From NCBI GenBank assembly GCA_934045075.1, contig OW203726.1, positions 186,001-250,000 on the forward strand: DNA of 64,000 nt, written 5' to 3'. The notes under the pieces are model-generated. The model saw nothing but the letters and a program-made list of their open reading frames with translations. It searched no databases and had not been told where the DNA came from. This document shows positions 12,201-24,200 of the stretch, one piece after another (position 1 is the first letter of the stretch; the number at the start of each line of letters is the position of its first letter). The position numbers were made by a program, and so were the translations under genes. The stretch is from Yponomeuta sedellus. Its lineage: Eukaryota; Arthropoda; Insecta; Lepidoptera; Yponomeutidae.

Positions 12201-15200
12201 AATATGGAGTGGATAGATTGAAATGTTTTGATTCAGAAATCTGTTTATTTTTGTCACCTCAGTTCCTCTTTTACCGCTCCATGGTTATCGTGATATCATT
12301 GCAGTAGGTACACACTTATTAGTATGTTAATTTTGAATAAGTGAATTTGTGTTTTACGGGCGTAACAGTCTATAGTAAAAAGTTCAAAATTAACGAATAG
12401 CGATCTTAATTCTAACTAAGGAAGTCTGCTTAAATGTCTTATTTTCTCATTTTATAATTGGTTCATTTGTCAAAAGTAAACTATTTTTTTTACTAAAGCA
12501 GTGCAAAAAAAAGCGACATTGATATCAGTCGCACAGCAGCCTTAACGAAGTTGCATCATTACTGAGTTCAATATTATGCCAATTAAAATAGAGGAACACC
12601 AAATAGTCAAGCCAACTTTGGGCGTTTGGTTAAAACACTTGAAATTCTCTCCATCGGCAGGTGAAGTCCCGCGCGCACGCGTGGAAGCTGTACCACCTGG
12701 GCTCGTGCTTCTACTTCGCCTGCGAGTCGCGCGCCGCCATGATGGAGTGGCTGCAGCAGCTGCAGGCAGCCGCACCGCCCGCGGTGAGTGCCCGGCAGCC
12801 ATGATGGAGTGATGCAGCAGCTGCAGGCAGCCGCACCGCCCGCGGTGAGTGCCCGGCAGCCATGATGGAGTGATGCAGCAGCTGCAGGCAGCCGCACCGC
12901 CCGCGGTGAGTGCCCGGCAGCCATGATGGAGTGATGCAGCAGCTGCAGGCAGCCGCACCGCCCGCGGTGAGTGCCCGGCAGCCATGATGGAGTGATGCAG
13001 CAGCTGCAGGCAGCCGCACCGCCCGCGGTGAGTGCCCGGCAGCCATGATGGAGTGATGCAGCAGCTGCAGGCAGCCGCACCGCCCGCGGTGAGTGCCCGG
13101 CAGCCATGATGGAGTGATGCAGCAGCTGCAGGCAGCCGCACCGCCCGCGGTGAGTGCCCGGCAGCCATGATGGAGTGATGCAGCAGCTGCAGGCAGCCGC
13201 ACCGCCCGCGGTGAGTGCCCGGCAGCCATGATGGAGTGATGCAGCAGCTGCAGGCAGCCGCACCGCCCGCGGTGAGTGCCCGGCAGCCATGATGGAGTGA
13301 TGCAGCAGCTGCAGGCAGCCGCACCGCCCGCGGTGAGTGCCCGGCAGCCATGATGGAGTGATGCAGCAGCTGCAGGCAGCCGCACCGCCCGCGGTGAGTG
13401 CCCGGCAGCCATGATGGAGTGATGCAGCAGCTGCAGGCAGCCGCACCGCCCGCGGTGAGTGCCCGGCAGCCATGATGGAGTGATGCAGCAGCTGCAGGCA
13501 GCCGCACCGCCCGCGGTGAGTGCCCGGCAGCCATGATGGAGTGATGCAGCAGCTGCAGGCAGCCGCACCGCCCGCGGTGAGTGCCCGGCAGCCATGATGG
13601 AGTGATGCAGCAGCTGCAGGCAGCCGCGCTGGAGTGGCTGCAGGCCGCACTGCCCCAGTGAGCTGTGCCTCAGCCGTGAGCGTTTCAGCTATGAATGCCC
13701 CTATACGGAGCGGTTTTCAGCTGAGAAAGTGCCTTAAGACGTGGGTGGAAGTATGGCTTGCCAGTTACCACCCATATTATCGTGACAAAGGGTTACGGTG
13801 TCCGCAGGTGCAGGGCGACGACTCCAAGCAGTTCTCTGAGACCGACTACTCGGACGGCGACTCCGACTCCGACCCCGAGCGGACCGAGCTGCGCGAGCAG
13901 GAGAGGGAGCGGGAGAGGGAGCGAGAGAGGGAGCGGGAGCGGGAGAAGGAGAAGGAGAAATCGAAGTTTGGCTCGCTGAAGAAACTCACCGTCAGGTAAA
14001 CAATAATCTGTATTTTTATGTTAAATAAAAAAAGTCTGCATAGTTAACAAAATAGTATATTTCATTACAAGTGCGGAAAGGCTGTCATTGCAAAGAGTTC
14101 CGACAAATGTGTACCCGAGCCGAGGCGCAGCCGAAGGCGAGGGTTGACAGTCGGAACAAGTTGCAATGACGGTTCACGACTATTTTTAATACAGTTGTGA
14201 AAAATATAAGCAATTTAATAAAGAAAAAATATTTGGAAAATGGCACCAACCGTAAAAAAATATAAGCTGAGATTTTTTTTCTTCACACTTTCTAGTAGGC
14301 AAAGGGAATTATGCCCGTACAGCCAAGTCTTCAGTAGATTTTTTTTATTGATATGAAATGAAAATGAAATGAAACCTAACTTAACTCATTTAATCAAATC
14401 ATTAAATCTGATATTGAAACAAATTAGTAGCTCATAAAAACTTCTATGTTTTTTTTTAGTAAAAACTTCATGGTTGGTTTTTCTTTTTAATAGACATTAT
14501 TTTGACAGTTGGGAAAGAAGACGCACAAGTGCGGGAAAGGTACAAAAAAAGCACGAGTGTGTAATAGCCCACATCCCGCACGCTATACGTCCCTGTAATA
14601 CGTCACTTTTTGAGCAACTGTATTAAAAACTTGTTTCCTCATTCACCCTCTTCGAGCAATTCCCATACAAACGTACTTTGGTTTTTATTTACAAACGATT
14701 TGCCGGTTCGCAATGAAACTTAAAGCTATATTTTTAGAGGATACGAATCGAATTTTGAGCGTGTTTAAAATTGGACAAGGAAACTATTCTATCAACTAAG
14801 TATGGCATTCGGTGTTGAAGCTTCTTAAGTTCCATCAAGGAACTGATACAAAATAGCCATACTATTTAAAAAGTCCCATCTAATCTTTCTTAGACGTTGA
14901 GTCGTTTAAAAACACTTAAATCCAAAACTCGGCTACGTTTCTAGATCATTTATAATAAACCTAGGATGTCATCTGTAATCGCGCCGAGCGGAGCCTGCTT
15001 CTAATTCGTCTAAAATCACGGCTCCATCTACCCCGGTCTGCTTCCAAGCATCGGAGCGCATACAAAATAAAACTGTTTTCTAAATAAATTATAACTGGCT
15101 AGTCTCTAATACATAAAATATATTTTTAGGGTTCCGTACCTCAAAAGGAAAAAACGGAACCCTTATAGGATCACTTTGTTGTCCGTCTGTCCGTCCGTCC

Positions 15201-18200
15201 GTCCGTCTGTCAAGACCCTTTTTCTCAGGAACGCGTGGAGGTATGAAGCTGAAATTTATATCAATTACTCAGGTCTACTGTCCCTTGAAGCTGTGAAAAA
15301 ATCAAACTTCTAAGCTAACGCAATCAAAAGATACAGCCGTTTATGCCGCAAATTTTCGACACTTGCAAGGGAATCAAAACCTACAGGGTGCTTCCCGTGA
15401 ACTCAGAATCTTGAAATTTGGTACGAAGCAACGTCTTATAGCATAGATAAAGGAAAAATTACGAAAACCATAAATTTTTAGTTACATCTCATAATATATT
15501 TTTTTTTTATAATTTTAAACTTACTACCATTTCCTCATAAACGCGTAGAGGTATTAAATTGAAATTCATACCAAATACTCAGGTCTATAATACAGGTTTG
15601 TACGGAACCCTCGGTGCGCGAGTCTGACTCGCACTTGGCCGGTTTTTTGTAATACTGTGCTGTGCAAGCAATTTGTTACGATTATTGTACTCACTTTTTT
15701 TTTATTCTTTAGTTAATAAACGCGCATCGTGATGAAAACACGTCTTTTAACTTGACTCCTCTCGCGCCACACCTCAATACTGTCTTGAGTGATTAGGCCC
15801 GAACAAATCGCCTGGCTCCGCTTTGTCCGCAGCCGGACGGACGTGGCGGGGGCGGGCGCGGGCGCGGGGGCGGGCGCGGCCAGCCTGGACCGCAAGTACC
15901 TGCGCTTCTTCACGCGCCACTGGACCCGGGACGACGCCAAGCCCGCCAAGGTAACGGCCGCTGGCCGCGGGCTGGCGCTGCGGACACTGGCTTCATATCA
16001 GTCGATTCACTCCTGAACATATCTAAGTGTGCGAGAGTTTCGAGCACTACTTAACAGCTCAAATTGAACCACACTTTATTTTAAATATGTCGCTACCTCT
16101 AGTCGAATGTTACGAAATACCAATCAACTCACAAATTTTGGCGAATGAAAAACTCAACACGCAGGACTCCATAATATAGCCTGAAGAAGAAGAAGTGTGG
16201 ATAGAAACCGAATTCAGACTACTTATTAATAAGTGTTATTTCCAGAGGAGCACTCCCCCTGCGCCCGCGCCGGCCGAGCACTACCGCAGCGCGCGGGGCG
16301 CCCCCCCCGCCACGCCCGCGGCCGCGCCGCCCCCCCCGCCGGCGCCCTGCCACTACATCCACGCCTCCAACCCGAACCTGCTGGACTTCGAGCAGGTGCG
16401 CCTCACGAGACGAATAATTAAAGCTTGAAATGGCGTGATTCAGTATCCACTGCTAAACAAAATTAAACTCTATGTTATTTTCAAGTCAAATTCAATTCAA
16501 ATTCAAATTCATGTAATTCCTGGTGTACATGCAATAAAGAATTCTATCTGAATTTTCACTATGTAACTTTTTGCTTGTTGAGGTGCAATGAGTTTGTGGG
16601 CTTCCTTACTTATATATATTTACTCACATATATTTGTTATTATTATTTGTTTACAATTATATATTATTAGTCTAAATTAAATGTAATTTGTCCCCCATCT
16701 ACACGATATCTGTTATATCTATTATTAGTTTATTTATCACGCTTTTGTACCCACGCCTCTGCTCACCGCATTGAGCGCAGGCGTGATGTTAACCATGTTG
16801 CGTGAGACCGGTTCCTATTGTTCTTCCGCGCCGATCACCACTCTTGCGCTAGGAGCCGGCCAGTCGCCCGAAATACGTTATGCGCGGTACCCGTGTCGCC
16901 CGTGCTTCTAAATACTATCGCTTGTGCTTGTTTACTTTCTCCTTCTTTCTCTCATGGTGTATGTACTGTTCTGTTCTGTGCCTCTTCTGTGAGTGTGGAC
17001 AATAAAAGTCTATCTTCTTCCTATCAAGACTTTCTTCATTTTTTACCACCGCTACGCACCAACAAGACAGGTAGCCACGCCATAAGTTTTTGGGCACCTA
17101 AATGTTATGTCTGGTATATTTATGTGCAGGAGCTCCCCCGCGCGCCCCCCCTGCCCCGCGCGCGGCGCGCCGCCGACAGCCTGGCCGGCTTCATCACGCT
17201 CGAGCAGTTCATGCTGAGCGAGCAGCGCGAGCAGCGCCGGCAGGTAGTGTTCACACTCAGCCGCCGGCTTCATCACGCTCGAGCTCATCACGCCGATACA
17301 CGATAGTGCGTATAGTCGACTGACTTCGGAAGGCGATGAACGCAGCCACTCGCAAAGCTAAACACGAATGTAACACTCAGATCTGCCTGGCGGGAAATTT
17401 CCCTTATAGTGGAAGAGCACGATCACCCGCTCTTCCCTATATATCATCTTCATCTTATCTTTATATCCCGCTAAGCGTTGTTAATAGTGGCTCGTGTTTA
17501 TCGGCTCTTTGCTCCGTCGCAGGTGTACTCTAACCGCGTGCTGCTGGGGATGGAGCGCGGCCGGGCGGAGGAGCGGGAGGAGGGGGCGGCGGCGGCGGCG
17601 GGGGCCGGAGGGGGGGAGGACGACGCCCCCGCCGCGCCGCACCCCGCGCCGCACCCCGCGCCCGCTGCGCACCAAGTGAGTTATTGTTTGCTGGAGGATC
17701 TATTAACAATGAAGAATAATGTACCTACTCTGCGTCTTTATTGGAAACCTTGTAAACCTTGCATGACAACAAATGTTTATTCTATCTTTCTTTCTTTATA
17801 ATGTTTTATGTCGTGACATCTGGTGTGCAATGGAAAATATTTTTATGTTGCATTATCTCATAGTTAGATAGAATATTTTTTATTGTACACGAAAATTACC
17901 GAAACGGAAATTATATACAAAATATCGTACAATTGGCGGCCTCATGTTAGTTTTGTGGTTGGGAATGGTTTCTTTTGCGGCTGAAATAGTATATTTCATT
18001 ACATTATTATATTATTATAAACGTATATAATAATATAATAATAATTACAAGTGCGGGGAGGCTGTCATTGCAAACAGTTCCGACAAATGTCTACCCGAGC
18101 CGAGGCGCAGCCGAAGGCGAGGGTTGACAGTCGGAACAAGTTGCAATGACGGTTCCGCACGTGTAGTGAACGACTATTTTTAAATACAGTTGCGAAAAAA

Positions 18201-21200
18201 ATAAGCAATTTAAAAAAGAAAAAAATATTTGGAAAATGGCGCCAACCGTGAAAGAATATAAGCAGAGATTTTTTTTCTTCACTCATTCTGGTAAGCAAAG
18301 GCCCATGCCCATACAGCCAAGTCTTCAGTAGAATTTTTTATTGATGAGAAATGAAAATGAAATTTAATGATATGAAATGAAATTAAACCTAACCTAACTC
18401 ATTTAATCAAATCATTAAATCTGATATTGAAACAAATTAGTAGCTTCTTTTTAGAAATATATGTATTTGCACGAATCATAAAAACTTCTAAATTTTTTTT
18501 AGTAAAAACTTCATGGTTCGTTTTTCTTTTTAATAACTAGACATTATTTTGACAGTTGGGAAAGAGAACGCACGGGTTCGGGAAAGGTAAAAAAAGCACA
18601 ACTATGTAATAGCCCACATCCCGAACGCTATACCTACGTCCCTGCAATACGCCACTTTTTGAGCAACGATATTAAAAATTAAATTTATTGCAATTTTTTA
18701 ACTTTGTAGCTTACTTTACATTACTTTCTATTGAAAAAAAGTACTTCCCTCATTTTTTTTTTTGCAAAACATAACATTAATACACTTGATCTCTTCCTAC
18801 ACGGAAATCTGGTTATCGGACCATACCACTAGTTTTAGAACTAACTGAATAGCGCATTTGTAAAACAATATAATATATGCTATATTATACGAGTAGCATC
18901 CTTCAACAATATACCAGTTATTAATAAATAACTGCTATACTGTTGCCATGCGCTCGTGGCCTAGTTGAACCGAGTGATTGGAATAAATCACTTGAGTTAA
19001 GCAACAACAGGCGTGGTCAGGTGCAGGATGGGTAAGCGTCCCATTTTGTCAGTGGCATTTTTCCGAGCGCTTCCGTGCTTCGCAAGGCACGCTAAGCCGC
19101 TGGGGCGGGCTGTCACGTAATGGCAGTCGTCAGAGGCCTCATGGGCGGCTTGATAACTTCTGACAGTAAGGCTCGCCACTGTCTTACAATCCTCCACCAA
19201 TCCGGACTTGGCCCCCGTGGAGTAAGGCCTAACCTTCCCGTGATGGAGAAAGAGACCCGTGCCCCAGCAGTGGGGTCATGGAATCGTGAGGTTGATATCG
19301 TATGGGTGCAATATCATAGTAGTTGTTGAATAACCAGTATATTACAGGTGTACCATCTGATATTTCTTTAATAAAATTACCATAAAAAAATGTTATGCTT
19401 GTATCGATAACGTTTTTTTTGCAGACGGCGGCGGGCGGGGGCGGGGGCGCGGGCTCGGGTGCGGGGGCGGGGGAGCCCGACAAGTACTGGCTCGGCTCGC
19501 TGCGGCGGAACGACCGGGTGAGTCTGCCGGACTACTAACTACATTTTGGCCTTTGCATCTACGCAATCAAAAAGCGGAAGCTGCAGTATTTCGGACATAT
19601 AATGCGTAATAACAAGTAGAGTCTCCTCTAACTTATCATACAAGCAAAGATTTCAGGATGGAGGAGACCTGAATATCATGGCCATAGACCCTGTGACAGT
19701 CCTTTCAACAGGGTACCAGTTCCTTGTTTGTCTTGGCAACCTCGAAAAGCAAGATAGTTAAATTTCACACGGCATATGAATAAGAATAAGAAGTTTTATA
19801 CAGCGTCCATTGTCACTTTCACTCACAGCACGTGGCCGAAGGGAACACTCGGACGCTTCATTGCCTGGTACGTTGTTTTAGATGGAGTGGGCTTTCTAAC
19901 AGTTTATTCGGTCTAGCCCACTGAAAAGACAAGTCAACACGTGCAGAGCCAATCAAGCGGCGGGTTTCCTCACGATGTTTTTCTTCAACGTTAACGGGTG
20001 GTATGGCTACAGCATTTTGAGATGTACGTAATTTTAACTTTATGGATAACACCGTCCGTATTTAGTGAGCATTTACTACAAAAAAATACCGTAGGGGTTT
20101 GCAATAGTATTTCTTAATGATTTGCGCTGCTCGTACATCGTTATAATTATATTAAACGGGTCGCGATTATTTATTAAATAAAACGTGATCGGAATTGAAG
20201 GTAATATAACTTCGAGAATTAAGGTAGTTACGATTTACCTAGACGCGTTTAATATACAGCTAAAAATCACCGTTCGTACTTATGGCTACCGGCTAGGCGG
20301 CGGAAGGTCCTTACATGGCAAGGTACCGTGAGAGATGGCATTTGGGTAAAAGGCCTGTATCCAGCAGTAAGCAGCGGTGGTCTGATGGTATTGACTGACT
20401 TCACCCGCGGTGCTAAAGCGTGGTTCGCGTCCGCAGGTGCACGGCTCCGGCGCCGGCGCCGGCTGCGGCGCGGCCAAGCAGCCGCCGCCGGCGGACAGGT
20501 GGGTTATTGAATTTACTTATTTATTATAAGACATTATTTCTGTTATTACCTTTTTTACATTTAATATTGGCCTTTTTGCATCTACTTAATGAGATGACTT
20601 ATACAGCGTCTAATGGTATCTTCACACACACTAGATGAGTGAAGGGACCACTTCGACGCTGTAGTGCCTGGGACATGGTTTTTACAGATGGTGTAGGCTT
20701 GCCCAGCACCTATACCATCCTGACAGCTTAAGACTAGTCAATACGTGCGGAGCCAACCAAGCCGCGGGTTTCCTCACGACGTTTCCCTTCACCGTTGGCG
20801 TGTGGTATTGCGACTACGAATTCGCAAATGTATGTAACTTTGAAATTAAACAAAGTCATTGGTACATGCCCGCACTCAGGATCGAACCTGGGGCTCTCGC
20901 TTGCGAGTTTATGGTTCTACCCACTGAGCTACCACCGCTATACATTTACAAGCGTGTAATTCGGATATAATTTTTTTTAAGCATTAAGTAAGCACTTACG
21001 CACTTTTTACCAGTCACCTGCTGCTGCAATCATATTGCATATACATGTAATGTACGTTACATATAATATATAATTGAGACACATAATATGTTGTTCAATA
21101 TTACTCGTTAAAATTTAAAATTTGGTTTTCAATATTTGATAGGATTCCCTCGGAAGAAGTATTTGATATGCGATACCTACTATGCAATTCTGTAAACAAA

Positions 21201-24200
21201 ACTCAAAATGAAACCGCTACTGTGAACCTCAGTATCTTCGTAGCTGTTCATTTCCCAGGCAATGTTCCTTCGAAGCAAATGTACGTAATAATGATGCAGA
21301 GATCAAGTAGAAATAGCTAAACGAAGCCACTGTGAATCCGTGATTCCAGCAGCGGCGGTGGCGGCGGCAGCCCGTCGGGCATGGCGCGGCTGCGGAACAT
21401 GTTCGGCGCGCGCCGCCCGCCCGCGCCCGCGCCGCCCCCGCACACGCCCCCCGCGCTGGTGAGTACCGCCCCCGCACACGCCCCCGCGCCGGCGAATACC
21501 GCCCCTGCACACGCCCCCGCGCTGGTGAGTACCGCCCCCGCACACGCCCCCGCGCCGGCGAATACCGCCCCTGCACACGCCCCCGCGCTGGTGAGTACCG
21601 CCCCCGCACACGGCGCCGCGCCGGCAAATACCGCCCCTGCACACGCCCCCGCGCTGGTGAGTACTGCCCCGGCTCTTGTCACCACGCTGCCGAGTACCGC
21701 CCCCACTTGTCACCACGCTGGCGAGTACCGCCCCCCACTTGTCGCCACGCTGGCGAGTACCGCCCCCCACTTGTCACCACGCTGGCGAGTACCGCCCCCC
21801 ACTTGTCGCCACGCTGGCGAGTACCGCCCCCCACTTGTCACCACGCTGGCGAGTACCGCCCCCCACTTGTCACCACGCTGGCGAGTACCGCCCCCCACTT
21901 GTCACCACGCTGGCGAGTACCGCCCCCCACTTGTCACCACGCTGGCGAGTACCGCCCCCCACTTGTCACCGCGCCGGCAGTACCGAGCACCGCCACATGG
22001 CCCGCATTTGGGAGTACTCCTTGCACATGCCCTCCACACTGGTTTATACCGCCACCGGTTTACAGTGTTCCACATTCTTGCTACTGACGGTTGAGTTTAA
22101 ACATAATGTTATATTAAAACATAATGTTATTAATTTTCGTATTGACCTCTGTTGCCGAACTCAGCAAGAGCCTTGGTTGCGGCAGATAGCACCACTCCCG
22201 TCTGGTTACACTTATTTGCTAGTAGACTCTGGCCACCGAGAGTTGAACCCAGCATTTATTTAACTGACAACACTATTCTACATGTCAGTTTGACACTGAC
22301 ATTTGAGGTCTATGCTTCGAGGTTGCAATTGCAGTATTGTTTGATGTGTGTTTTGATAGATTTCTCTCTTAAATATGAATAAAACTATAAAAAGTGGTGT
22401 AAGGCAGCTTCTATTTACAATGTTGTGTAAATACAAGCAAAAACAAGAGGAGAAAGAAGTGTTGTTCAAGCAGAAAACGGAATGTTTGAACTCTATTTTC
22501 AATTTTATAGGTAAGTAAACAAACATCGATGTCATGTTCTTGATACTTGATTGATCCTTGTTATTTTAAATTATAACATCTTTGTTTATTACTTATGAAA
22601 TGTTATTTTTCTTATTGAATGGTATTTTTATAGAAAATCTTCAAGAAGAGTCCAATGAGAAACAGGAAGTTTTGCAAAATCTCCAAAAGCTTAAACAGTT
22701 TGAGCAGGACGAGCTGCTATCACAAAACAAGTACTTTAAACAAGTTGCATCTATGACAGGTAAGTGGTATCTAAAATTCTTACTTATATCTGTAACACTC
22801 ATCCAGAAGTACAATGGGCCCTTGTTCTTAACACATAAGTTAAACTGCTGTAGGTACTTCTGGGAATCCAGATTGCTCTGAGAAAAATAAATGTTAGTCA
22901 TGTACTTTATAAAATGTATTCAATAGACTGCCGATCAATTTAAACTTTTCAATATTTTCATACCTTTTCTTTTTTTTCACAGATGTCAGTTTTTCTACGT
23001 TGAAAAGAATAAACAATGAAGGAAAAGTAAATGATGGTATTTTCAGTACACCAGGCAAGAAATGTCCCCGTCAAGCCACAGTATCTGACTTGGATAGTTT
23101 TGACATTCAAGCGATCAGAAATAAAATAAATGAGTTTTATCTGGTGAAGAAACAAGTGCCAACACTGAGAAGCCTTTTGGTCGACTTAAGGCAAAGTATT
23201 AACTTTACTGGTTGTAGAGAAACTTTACGTAAAATACTCATGGCAAACGGCTTTGAGTTCAAAAAAAATAAGAACCAGCGTTCTGTACTTATTGAACGTT
23301 ATGATCTTGCTGCCTGGCGTCACAGGTATTTAAGAACCATTGCAGAAAAACGTGCTGATGGTAAAAGAATTATTTACCTAGACGAAACATATGTTCACCA
23401 GAACTACAAAACAAAAAAATCATGGCAGGGACCATCAACACAAGGTGTTTTCGAAAGTATTTCACCAGGAAAACGGTTTATTATTGTTCATGCAGGTTCA
23501 GAGCATGGCTTTGTGCCCAATGCCCTCCTAACATCCAGCACGAAGTCACTTAAGGCAGATTACCATCATGATATGAACGCCTCAAATTTTAATAAGTGGT
23601 TACGTGAAAAACTGATACCGAACCTAAATGAACCAAGTGTGATCGTGATGGACAATGCCAGTTATCACACAGTGCAAATAAATAAAGCCCCAAACACAAA
23701 TTCTCTCAAAGGAAATATTCAAGATTGGCTCCAGTCTAATAATATTCATTTCGAACCGTACCAAAGCCGGGAGGAACTTCTGCTTTTGGTGAATAAGCAC
23801 AAACCTGAACCAGTGTATGAAGCTGATGAAATTTTGAAACAACATGGCCATGAGGTGTTGAGACTTCCGCCATATCATTGTGACCTCAACCCCATCGAGC
23901 TCATCTGGAGTTTAGCAAAGAGGAAGGTTATATGGAAATAATAATAAAAAAATCATTTGGGAGCATAACCTCAGATGACTGGAAAAAAAATACTGACCAT
24001 GTACTTCATATTGAAGAACAATATAAGACTCGAGATGGGATTACCGAGCAGATGGAACAATTCATTATCAGCGTTTGTGAGAGTGACTCTAGCAGTGACA
24101 GCAGTTCTGACGAATCAATGGGAGTAGAATACTTAAGAGTCTGATTTTGATTATAATGAATAAATTGTATTAAAATATACATTGCCTATTTTTGTATTTC

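Noticed and set aside
12542..13650. Three overlapping minus-strand ORFs of 294-347 codons with MAAGHSPRAV-type repeats
   Set aside because: They are translations of the 61-bp minisatellite in all three frames of the opposite strand; the period is not a multiple of 3, so every frame gives the same repeat. No independent evidence of coding.
211..13662. CRISPR array
   Set aside because: The tandem units are contiguous minisatellites without unique spacers, in a eukaryotic gene.
21303..22263. Long ORFs on both strands over 21.3-22.3 kb
   Set aside because: Explained by the 66-bp and 32-bp minisatellites. Only the part continuous with exon 18 could be translated, and only by alternative donor use.
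23932..24144. Separate small acidic protein gene
   Set aside because: It matches the acidic C-terminal tail of the DD82E transposase (compare the end of the 33,458-34,687 ORF), so it is the detached tail of the broken gene.
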